Origin: Dehalococcoidia bacterium
GTDB lineage: Bacteria > Chloroflexota > Dehalococcoidia > GIF9 > AB-539-J10
DNA: 5,955 nucleotides
NCBI GenBank assembly: GCA_023129815.1
Contig: JAGMBH010000105.1
Coordinates: 1 to 5,955 of the forward strand
Reading direction: 5' to 3'
Shown here: positions 1-5,469 of the stretch, piece after piece
Position numbering within the stretch: position 1 is the stretch's first letter
Layout of the letters: each line of letters begins with the position of its first letter
Translations under genes and position numbers: made by a program
The notes under the pieces: generated by a model
What the model saw: the letters and a program-made list of their open reading frames with translations, nothing else
What the model was told of the DNA's origin: nothing
Databases searched by the model: none

Positions 1-269
1 GGTACATAGTTGATTCCCTCGGTAATGACTCCTTCGGTAGCTAAGGCGGCTACTTGTTGCTGAGCAATGTTATCCTCTCCGAGAGCGCCGATTAAGGCAA
101 CTTGTTTAGGTCCTAAAATACGCGCTGCGGCTACCGCTACATTGGCTCCTGTTCCTCCGGGCACCCTGGTGATATGCTTTACCCGCACCTCTTCCCCAGG
201 CATTGGCAACCGCTCCACAAAGCAGCTTATATCCCAATTTATGGCGCCACATACTACCAGTTTAGCCAT
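1..269 (-). CDS. PfkB-family carbohydrate/nucleoside kinase, N-terminal part (cut by window edge)
   Basis: This is the N-terminal 89 residues of a ribokinase-like (PfkB) kinase, which in this family phosphorylates a sugar or nucleoside with ATP in the cytoplasm. Visible family features are the opening beta strand MAKLVVCGAINWDI, the LPMPGEE segment at about 21-27 that typically borders the substrate lid, and the GGTGANVAVAAARILG motif at about 38-53, equivalent to the GGKGANQAVAAARLG substrate-binding motif of ribokinase. The ATGs align with the normal family N-terminus. The gene starts one nucleotide after the TAA stop of the upstream nucleoside hydrolase, so translation is probably coupled; only a weak purine-rich AGAGAAA lies upstream. 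The C-terminal half with the catalytic Asp and anion hole is outside the window, so the substrate cannot be decided. Ribose or a nucleoside fits the neighbour (inference). Confidence 0.85.
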   Translation of the reverse strand, partial: MAKLVVCGAINWDISCFVERLPMPGEEVRVKHITRVPGGTGANVAVAAARILGPKQVALIGALGEDNIAQQQVAALATEGVITEGINYV

Positions 270-270
270 C

Positions 271-1200
271 TTATTTCTCTAGTATGCGTGATAGAAATAG
301 CTTCAGAAAACGGGGCCCGTCTACGCTAGCGGCTACATGGGTTAATGGTAGTTCACCTGCTTGTCCCAAAGCCAAGATACGAGTAATTCCTCGATCCCAG
401 CCATTTCCTGAAATCACCTCCACGGGCGCTGATATGAAATCAAATAGGGAAGCATCTAGCAATGTTGCCAGAGCTAAGGGATCGTGAAGTTCACAGCGTC
501 CATGGTGTTTTATAGCATATTCCACTAGTTTGGCTGTTAAGCGAGCAGCGGGTGTGTGGCTAGCTTTAATTTGCTCTAAATGTTGGCCAGTCAAGCAGGT
601 GGCAGGATTCATAGATATGTCCAGCCCTATAGCGATGATATCCACTTCAGAGCTAAACACTATGTAAGCTGCCTCTGGGTCCTGCCAGATGTTGAACTCA
701 GCAAAGGGGGTTTGGTTTCCTTTACCATAAGGTGTGAGACTGTATGCCCCTCCCATGAGAACTAGTCCGGCTAGAAGTTTGGGTAGTTCAGGATGATATT
801 GGAAAGCGTGAGCTACATTGGTTAGAGGCCCTGTTGCCACTAAAGTGATCTCACTTGGTGCATTTAATACTAACTCGGCCAGGAAATCCCAGGCCTTTGC
901 TGGGTGCAGTGGAAGTCTGGGAGGAGGCAAGTTACATTGGCCTAGCCCATCTGGGCCATGGTAATTTAGGGCATCGGCAAGAGTGTGTTTTAAGGGTTTT
1001 GCTGCGCCCATTGCCACCAGAATATCAGTTACACCCAGGTATTCCAATACTCGGCGGGCATTGGCACTGGTCATCTCTACTGGGGCATTACCTGCTACTG
1101 TAGTGATGCCAAGGACTTGGAGCTCAGGTGACCTTAAGGCCAGGAGCAAAGCTAGAGCATCATCAATGCCAGGATCCATATCCAAAATGACTTTCCGCAT
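271..1200 (-). CDS. Nucleoside hydrolase (IUNH/RihA-B-C family)
   Basis: A complete 309-residue nucleoside hydrolase, close to the usual 300-320. The family cleaves the N-glycosidic bond of nucleosides to free base plus ribose in the cytoplasm, using a bound Ca2+. The N-terminal metal and ribose site is present as DMDPGIDDA, with D7, D9, D13 and D14. NYHGPDGLG carries H81, ATGPLTN contains T123, AEFNIWQDPEAA holds N170 and D174, and ELHDPLA supplies the His-Asp pair H239/D240 typical of the C-terminal active site. All key residues appear intact, so the enzyme should be active. Base preference (inosine/uridine, pyrimidine or purine) cannot be told from the sequence. The start fits the MRKVILDMDPG family N-terminus, although no convincing Shine-Dalgarno precedes it. 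It is the first gene of a minus-strand pair with the PfkB kinase 1 nt downstream, suggesting that the released sugar or a nucleoside is then phosphorylated (inference). Confidence 0.95.
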   Translation of the reverse strand: MRKVILDMDPGIDDALALLLALRSPELQVLGITTVAGNAPVEMTSANARRVLEYLGVTDILVAMGAAKPLKHTLADALNYHGPDGLGQCNLPPPRLPLHPAKAWDFLAELVLNAPSEITLVATGPLTNVAHAFQYHPELPKLLAGLVLMGGAYSLTPYGKGNQTPFAEFNIWQDPEAAYIVFSSEVDIIAIGLDISMNPATCLTGQHLEQIKASHTPAARLTAKLVEYAIKHHGRCELHDPLALATLLDASLFDFISAPVEVISGNGWDRGITRILALGQAGELPLTHVAASVDGPRFLKLFLSRILEK

Positions 1201-1220
1201 GGGTCTTGGTGAGATACACT

Positions 1221-1251
1221 ATCATAAATTTTAGGAAAATTCCTTTGTGAA
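1221..1251 (-). promoter_or_regulatory. Possible promoter of the nucleoside hydrolase-kinase pair
   Basis: Read on the minus strand, TATGAT (1226 to 1221) is a fair -10 box and TTCACA (1251 to 1246) matches the -35 consensus at five of six positions. The 19-bp spacer is longer than optimal. Transcription would begin near 1214, leaving a leader of about 14 nt without a Shine-Dalgarno before the ATG at 1200. This is a weak prediction. Confidence 0.3.
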
Positions 1252-1257
1252 GCAAAG
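1233..1257. repeat. Two overlapping short inverted repeats in the divergent intergenic region
   Basis: AGGAA-AA-TTCCT (1233-1244) and CTTTG-N5-CAAAG (1243-1257) are small inverted repeats side by side between the divergent hydrolase and endonuclease III genes. They overlap the putative minus-strand -35 and lie just before the nth start. They could be an operator or a small hairpin, but 5-bp arms in AT-rich DNA are easily accidental. Confidence 0.25.
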
Positions 1258-1260
1258 AAA

Positions 1261-1926
1261 ATGACCATCGAAGAAGTCATCAAGTCATTGGAGCAAGAAT
1301 ATGGACCTTTAGAGTGGCAGCCAGGCAGAGAGCCTATTGATGTGCTTATAGGGACTATCCTTTCTCAGAATACCTCAGATGTGAACTCAAGAAAAGTTTT
1401 CGAGTCGCTACTATCTACCTTTGGTAGCTGGGAAAGTGCGGCTTCTGCTCCAGTAGAGCATATCGCTCAAGCTATCAAACCTGGGGGATTATCTCGGATT
1501 AAGGCGGTAAGAATAAAGCAGATACTCAATAAGATTGAAGATGAGCAAGGCTCTCTTAGCCTTGATTTTCTTAAAGCGATGAATATATCTGAAGCTAAGG
1601 ATTATTTGATGCACTTGCCTGGGGTGGGTCCTAAGACAGCTAGCTGCGTGCTCCTCTTTGGGTTAGGGAAGCCATCCTTGCCGGTGGACACTCATGTTTT
1701 TCGGGTGACCAAGCGACTAGGTTTAATTGACTCCAAAGTTTCAATAGAAAAGGCCCATAACTTACTGCAGGGGCAAATCCCACCTTCAAAGGTATATCAA
1801 TTCCATCTTCATCTGATAGAGCATGGCCGGCGAATATGCCATGCTCGACAGCCTTGCTGCAATGAGTGTGTATTGAAAAATGGGTGTCCCAGTTTGCTTG
1901 CCCTTCAGAAAGTTGCCAAGTCTTAG
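1261..1926 (+). CDS. nth: Endonuclease III-type DNA glycosylase/AP lyase with 4Fe-4S cluster
   Basis: A complete 221-residue HhH-GPD DNA repair enzyme. The family removes oxidised pyrimidines and nicks the abasic site by beta-elimination, starting base excision repair. The TILSQNTSDVNS segment (32-43) corresponds to the LSAQATD region of E. coli Nth. The helix-hairpin-helix LPGVGPKTA (119-127) contains the catalytic lysine K125, and VDTHV (142-146) contains the catalytic aspartate D143. The C-terminal iron-sulfur loop has cysteines 193, 200, 203 and 209 in the exact C-x6-C-x2-C-x5-C spacing; an additional C199 sits beside C200. Length and motifs are complete, so it should be a bifunctional glycosylase. 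The ATG is preceded by AAGCAAAGAAA, with no good Shine-Dalgarno, and no clear promoter is visible. It diverges from the hydrolase gene and shares no evident pathway with its neighbours. Confidence 0.95.
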   Translation: MTIEEVIKSLEQEYGPLEWQPGREPIDVLIGTILSQNTSDVNSRKVFESLLSTFGSWESAASAPVEHIAQAIKPGGLSRIKAVRIKQILNKIEDEQGSLSLDFLKAMNISEAKDYLMHLPGVGPKTASCVLLFGLGKPSLPVDTHVFRVTKRLGLIDSKVSIEKAHNLLQGQIPPSKVYQFHLHLIEHGRRICHARQPCCNECVLKNGCPSLLALQKVAKS

Positions 1927-1971
1927 CTAGTTGAGGTTGCTAAACTATTAGCTGTAGCCTTGGCTAGTAAA

Positions 1972-1980
1972 TGATATAAT
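1972..1980 (+). promoter_or_regulatory. Extended -10 promoter of the winged-helix regulator gene
   Basis: TGATATAAT is a perfect extended -10 element (TG-N-TATAAT). The -35 position 17 bp upstream reads CTGTAG (1952-1957), a poor match, which is typical of extended -10 promoters. Transcription should begin about 1986-1988, only 2-4 nt before the ATG at 1990, so the mRNA is predicted to be leaderless or nearly so. No Shine-Dalgarno exists in the intervening GTTTTTGAC. Confidence 0.6.
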
Positions 1981-1989
1981 GTTTTTGAC

Positions 1990-2796
1990 ATGGCACAAAT
2001 ATTACAGAGTAAAAATCTGGCTACTAAGTTTCAGATATTGCTGGAGATAGCGGCGAATCAACCGAATATACAGCAAAAGGACATTGCCGAAAAGCTAAAT
2101 GTAACCTCTCAGGCTGTCTCCGAGTATGTCAAGGAATTGATCAAGGGTGGCTGGCTTAGCTCACAAGGTCGTTCCAGGTATAAAGTGACTAGAGAGGGTG
2201 TAGATTGGATTCTGAGGATGGCAAGGCAATTGCAAAGCTACTCTTCCTTTGTGAGCCGGGTGGTGAGCGATATATCAACTTCCACTGCCATAGCTGATGG
2301 CGACTTATCTGGAGGGCAGGCAGTCTCGCTTTATATGAAGGACGGCTTGCTGTTTGCCTCTGACATTGTAAGTGATGAAGGAGCCAGGGGGGTAACTGTC
2401 TCTGAGGCTAAGAAAGGGGGAGATGTTGGTGTTTCCAAGGTGGAGGGGGTGATAAAGCTAAAGACAGGGAGGATAACTATAGGCAAGGTGCCCAATGTGC
2501 AAGCGGGGGGGGCCAGGAATACTGATCTTATCAGATTGAAAGGAGAGTTAGACAAAGCCAAGCTGGTAGGAGCTATTGGGGTTGAAGCTTTAGTGGCACT
2601 GAAGCAAGTGACTATAAAGCCTGATTATATTTATGGTGTCAGGGAAGCAGCGATAGAAGCAGCTTATTGTGGCTTGCCTTTCTTAGTTGTTTGTGCTGAA
2701 GATGGAGTTTCAACATTAGTGCAGAGATTGGAGGAAGAAAACCTGGATTATAGAATTGTTGATCTAATGAAGGATAGAGAATCTATCAACATGTAG
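1990..2796 (+). CDS. Archaeal-type winged helix-turn-helix regulator with C-terminal sensor-like domain
   Basis: A 268-residue cytoplasmic protein. Residues about 12-70 form a MarR-like winged helix: KFQILLEIA (helix 1), QQKDIAEKLNV (helix 2), TSQAVSEYVKELIKGG (recognition helix, about 39-54), and a wing at LSSQGRSRYKVTREG. Residues about 71-95 look like a linking helix. The remainder, about 96-262, is an alpha/beta domain with GLYMKDGLLFAS-like strands (about 111-124), VPNVQAGGARN (167-177) and LVGAIGVEALVALKQ (192-206). From memory this architecture matches regulators known mainly from methanogens and other Euryarchaeota (COG1497-like); the effector and targets are unknown to me. It has its own promoter and lies just upstream of the substrate-binding-protein operon in the same direction, so it may control that operon (inference). 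There is no transmembrane segment. An 8-G run at 2505-2512 lies within the coding frame without breaking it. Confidence 0.8.
   Translation: MAQILQSKNLATKFQILLEIAANQPNIQQKDIAEKLNVTSQAVSEYVKELIKGGWLSSQGRSRYKVTREGVDWILRMARQLQSYSSFVSRVVSDISTSTAIADGDLSGGQAVSLYMKDGLLFASDIVSDEGARGVTVSEAKKGGDVGVSKVEGVIKLKTGRITIGKVPNVQAGGARNTDLIRLKGELDKAKLVGAIGVEALVALKQVTIKPDYIYGVREAAIEAAYCGLPFLVVCAEDGVSTLVQRLEEENLDYRIVDLMKDRESINM
2505..2512 (+). repeat. 8-G homopolymer inside the regulator gene
   Basis: Eight consecutive G residues encode the Gly-Gly of the AGGARN segment (about residues 172-177). The reading frame is intact as given. Such tracts are prone to polymerase slippage and sequencing error, so this is the one place where a frame change in this gene would be most likely. 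Confidence 0.6.
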
Positions 2797-2867
2797 TTTC
2801 ACCAAATGGTGCCATTACCCTTTTATCTTCTTTAACTGCTAGAGAAAGCCCTCTGAAACCCTATTAG

Positions 2868-2879
2868 GGCAATATTGCC
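2868..2879. promoter_or_regulatory. 12-bp perfect palindrome, candidate operator
   Basis: GGCAATATTGCC is a perfect dyad with no spacer. Its centre is about 26 bp upstream of the -35 box and about 60 bp upstream of the predicted transcription start. That is a position where activators commonly bind. No T-run follows it, so it is not a terminator. It overlaps the right arm of a GCCCT...AGGGC inverted repeat (2848-2852 and 2866-2870). A dimeric regulator, perhaps the winged-helix protein encoded just upstream, is the natural candidate ligand (inference). Confidence 0.4.
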
Positions 2880-2898
2880 TCAAAATTTGCTTGAGCCA

Positions 2899-2927
2899 TT
2901 GACATCTTAACTATAGCCTTTTATAAT
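2899..2927 (+). promoter_or_regulatory. Perfect-consensus sigma70-type promoter of the corrinoid operon
   Basis: TTGACA (2899-2904), a 17-bp spacer and TATAAT (2922-2927) match the housekeeping promoter consensus at all twelve positions. The start is predicted at about 2934-2935, leaving only about 10 nt to the GTG at 2945 or about 16 nt to the ATG at 2951. There is no room for a cobalamin riboswitch between this promoter and the gene. A promoter this strong suggests either high constitutive expression or control by a repressor. Confidence 0.85.
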
Positions 2928-2944
2928 TTTAATCAAGCTTACTT

Positions 2945-4708
2945 GTGTATATGAAAGTGCAGTTGAAGCTTTTTGCTCTTTTGGGCATCGTACTTATCCT
3001 GGCAGCCTGTACTCCTGTTGAACCTGTATCTCCTGGTGCCATAGTTGACGATTTGGGAAGGTCAGTCAGCATTAAGGAAATACCTCAAAGAATCATCTCC
3101 TTAGTCCCTTCTAATACTGAGATTCTATTTGCCCTGGGTTTGGGAGACAAGGTGGTGGGAGTGACGGAATTCTGTAACTACCCAGCGGAAGTTTTGGATA
3201 AGGAAAAGGTGGGAGGATTTTCCACGCCCGATATAGAAAAGATAATCGCCTTGCAACCAGACTTGATATTAGCTGGCAGCATTCATGCCAAGGAGGTTAT
3301 TCCTGCTCTGGAAGAGAGAGGTCTTGCTGTATTTGCCTTAGTGTCTCAAAGTCTGGATGGAATACTGGAAGATATTAGGATGGTAGGAAAAATAACTGGA
3401 GAAGAGGATGAGGCATCTAAGCTTGTGGCTCAAATGGAAACCAGGATTAAAGCGATAACAGATAAAACCCAGAACCCGGATGGAAAGCCAAGGGTCTTTT
3501 ATATCACCTGGCACGAGCCGTTATGGAGTCTAGGCTCGGGAACTACAACTCAGGAATTGATTGAGAAAGCTGGTGGAGTGAATATTTTCCAGGATATTAT
3601 AGGGCATAAAATGGTTAACCTTGAAGAGGTTATTGCTCGCAACCCTGAGGTAATTATTGCTTGCACTGGACATGGGGAGGCTAGAAACAAACCATTTAAC
3701 TGGGCGAAGGGAGAGCCGAGACTTATGGTCACCGAGGCTCGTAAGAGCAGTAGAGTGTATCAGATTGATGCTGACCTAGTTAGCCGTGATGGGCCAAGGA
3801 TAGTGGATGCCTTAGAGTGGTTTGCTCACTTTGTTCATCCGGAGATTTTCGGCAGACCTTCTATATCAAATTATCCCATGGAGATTGTTGACCAATTGGG
3901 GCGGACAGTTACTATACCGATGAAGCCTGCCAGGATAATTTCCTTGTCTACTGCTAATACTGAAATATTGTTTGCTCTTGGTGCCGGAAGCAGCATTATT
4001 GGAGTAGATAGTTGCTCCAAACGAGATTTGAAGGAGACAATATCGGAGCTAGAGGAGGTGAGCGAGGTTGGTGAGTTTGCCAATCTGGATATTGAGAAAA
4101 TTATCGCGCTAGTTCCAGATCTGGTTCTAGCTGTCCCTTACCAAAAACAGGCTGTTGAAAGGCTAGAGGACCTAGGTTTGCCCGTGGTTATTCTAGAGGC
4201 CAGAAGTATTGAGGCCGTACTTAATGATATAAAGCTGATCGGGAGAGTTGCAGATCGAGAGGAAGACACCTCCACTTTAATCTCAAATATAGAGCAAAGA
4301 TTAAAGAATATGGCAAAAAAGACAAGTAACCTTGCTGAGGCTGAAAAACCGACTGTTCTTTATCTGTATGAACCTCTCTGGGTAGCATGTTCCAACACAA
4401 TGGCCAACGATTTGATTCAAAAAGGCGGAGGAGTCAATATCTTTTCAGACCTTGAAGGGTATAAAGAAGTGGACCTAGAAGCCATCATTGTAAGGGATCC
4501 TCAGGTGATATTTTGTGTCCAAGGATATGCCCCGACCTTGGAATATATTACGGGTGAAACAAGACTGGAGGGAGTGGCAGCAGTTAGAAATGGCAGAGTA
4601 TATGGCATTCAGGCAGCTCTTGTAGATATCCCGGGACCTAGAATAATTGAGGCCCTCGATTTGATAGCTGGACAACTTCATCCAGAACTGTTTGGGGAGG
4701 GAAGGTAA
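2945..4708 (+). CDS. Lipoprotein with two fused BtuF-like substrate-binding domains (corrinoid/metal-chelate ABC uptake)
   Basis: A 587-residue exported lipoprotein with a Lys-containing hydrophobic signal and lipobox L19-A20-A21-C22, so it is anchored outside the membrane. Two tandem Peripla_BP_2 (class III binding protein) domains follow, about 33-305 and 313-585. Paired landmarks are DDLGRSV/DQLGRTV (35-41/316-322), RIISL plus NTEILFALG (49-65/330-346), DIEKIIAL (96-103/382-389), EPLW (191-194/476-479), GGVNIF (210-215/495-500) and GPRI (283-286/564-567). The family delivers cobalamin, haem or ferric chelates to a BtuCD/FecCD-type permease. The first copy has the VTEFCNYP segment (73-80) often seen in cobalamin-type members; the second has VDSCSKRD instead. 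Single-domain relatives are about 270-320 residues, so this is a fusion. The GTG at 2945 and the ATG at 2951 are both possible starts, neither with a Shine-Dalgarno; the ATG (MKVQLKLF) looks more typical. No permease or ATPase gene is in view. Corrinoid specificity is inferred from the DUF71 neighbour. Confidence 0.88.
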   Translation: MYMKVQLKLFALLGIVLILAACTPVEPVSPGAIVDDLGRSVSIKEIPQRIISLVPSNTEILFALGLGDKVVGVTEFCNYPAEVLDKEKVGGFSTPDIEKIIALQPDLILAGSIHAKEVIPALEERGLAVFALVSQSLDGILEDIRMVGKITGEEDEASKLVAQMETRIKAITDKTQNPDGKPRVFYITWHEPLWSLGSGTTTQELIEKAGGVNIFQDIIGHKMVNLEEVIARNPEVIIACTGHGEARNKPFNWAKGEPRLMVTEARKSSRVYQIDADLVSRDGPRIVDALEWFAHFVHPEIFGRPSISNYPMEIVDQLGRTVTIPMKPARIISLSTANTEILFALGAGSSIIGVDSCSKRDLKETISELEEVSEVGEFANLDIEKIIALVPDLVLAVPYQKQAVERLEDLGLPVVILEARSIEAVLNDIKLIGRVADREEDTSTLISNIEQRLKNMAKKTSNLAEAEKPTVLYLYEPLWVACSNTMANDLIQKGGGVNIFSDLEGYKEVDLEAIIVRDPQVIFCVQGYAPTLEYITGETRLEGVAAVRNGRVYGIQAALVDIPGPRIIEALDLIAGQLHPELFGEGR

Positions 4709-4710
4709 TG
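4696..4710 (+). promoter_or_regulatory. Strong ribosome binding site with TAATG stop-start overlap
   Basis: GGAGG (4696-4700) lies 7 nt before the ATG at 4708-4710, inside the end of the upstream gene. That gene's TAA stop (4706-4708) shares one base with the ATG. This fixes the start of the 249-residue protein and predicts translational coupling to the binding protein. Confidence 0.85.
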
Positions 4711-5457
4711 GACACGGTGATTGATACGCCAGTTATTGGGAAGGGAGATTTGCTGGTATGTGCTGGTGGAGGGCATTGGGGTGCGAAAGGGGCGATAATT
4801 GCCAAAGAGGTTGGAGCCAGAGCCGTAATAATAGATTTAAACCAACACTGCCCAGGCAGCAAGATAGCTGATGCAATATTGGCTGAGAAAGATATGAGGG
4901 AGACAAAAATAGAAGGGATATCGCTTGTTATTGGTGAGGTGACAGATGTATTGGCAAACATTTTGAGATATGAGCCCGTAAAGTGGATTATTCCTACTAT
5001 TCCTGGCGGGATTGCTGGTAAATTGACACAGAAATGGTTGGAAATAAGAGAGCTCAAAATAACCAAGAGCAAATTTTTGGTAAGGAGAGCCTTGATTGGC
5101 TTACCCAAAAAGGTAGTTCTTTCCCAGGGTTCAGGGACTATCACTTCAAGTTATATGCCTAAAGGAATGTGGTGTAAGATTCCCTGCTCACAGCCAAAGA
5201 TCTGTCCAGTGACCGGTCGTAAGAAAGTTGCCCCTATGCATGAGCTTCTTGAATTCTCTCTATCTGAGATGGTGGATCATTACAAAATTTTTGTAAGCCA
5301 AGATCTTGGTGGTGTGGGGGCAGTATCAGGGGCTGAGGTGAAAGAATGGTTGGAGTATGTTGAAGGGTTAGAACCTCCTTATTCGCTCGCTGTGGCAATC
5401 TCTTGTGAGTGTCACGCCAATACTGCTCTCTTTGAGGTAGAAGAAATTATTAGCTGA
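4708..5457 (+). CDS. Uncharacterised 249-residue Cys-rich protein in a corrinoid-type operon
   Basis: I do not recognise this family. The protein has no signal peptide or membrane segment and is probably cytoplasmic. The N-terminal part looks Rossmann-like: strand DLLVCAGGGHWGAKGA (14-29) with a GGGHWG turn, then strand ARAVIIDLNQHCPGSKIADA (38-57), then EVTDVLANIL and a VKWIIPTIPGGIAGKL segment (91-106). The C-terminal part carries a possible metal or cofactor site: C156-x3-C160-x5-C166 followed by PVTGRKKVAPMH with H178, then C233-x-C235 and H237 near the end. Seven cysteines in total (also C18 and C48) are notable for a cytoplasmic protein of this size. It overlaps the binding-protein gene by 1 nt and precedes the DUF71 ATPase by 9 nt, so it is co-translated with both. 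A role in handling the imported corrinoid or a metal is a guess from position only. Confidence 0.85.
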   Translation: MDTVIDTPVIGKGDLLVCAGGGHWGAKGAIIAKEVGARAVIIDLNQHCPGSKIADAILAEKDMRETKIEGISLVIGEVTDVLANILRYEPVKWIIPTIPGGIAGKLTQKWLEIRELKITKSKFLVRRALIGLPKKVVLSQGSGTITSSYMPKGMWCKIPCSQPKICPVTGRKKVAPMHELLEFSLSEMVDHYKIFVSQDLGGVGAVSGAEVKEWLEYVEGLEPPYSLAVAISCECHANTALFEVEEIIS

Positions 5458-5469
5458 GGTGATTAAATG
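5456..5469 (+). promoter_or_regulatory. Ribosome binding site of the DUF71 ATPase gene
   Basis: GAGGTGAT (5456-5463) is an 8-base match to the anti-16S Shine-Dalgarno sequence. It overlaps the TGA stop of the previous gene and ends 3 nt before the ATG at 5467. It supports this start and operon membership. Confidence 0.8.

Noticed and set aside
855..1234. Two plus-strand open frames opposite the nucleoside hydrolase.
   Set aside because: They lie inside a hydrolase gene whose motifs are all intact, have no ribosome sites and yield no recognisable protein.
1921..1989. TAGC/GCTA repeats between nth and the regulator as a terminator or operator.
   Set aside because: The arms are only 4-5 bp with mismatches and no T-run; only the extended -10 promoter is convincing here.
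2800..2870. Inverted repeats CACC-AAAT-GGTG (2800-2811) and GCCCT...AGGGC (2848-2870) as an intrinsic terminator for the regulator gene.
   Set aside because: The stems are only 4-5 bp. The first is followed by CCATTACCC before an interrupted T-rich stretch, and the second by AATATTGCC without a T-run.
4638..5144. A 168-codon minus-strand open frame opposite the end of the binding-protein gene and the start of the Cys-rich gene.
   Set aside because: It spans two well-supported plus-strand genes with a stop-start overlap, and its translation is low-complexity and resembles no family I know. It is an antisense shadow.
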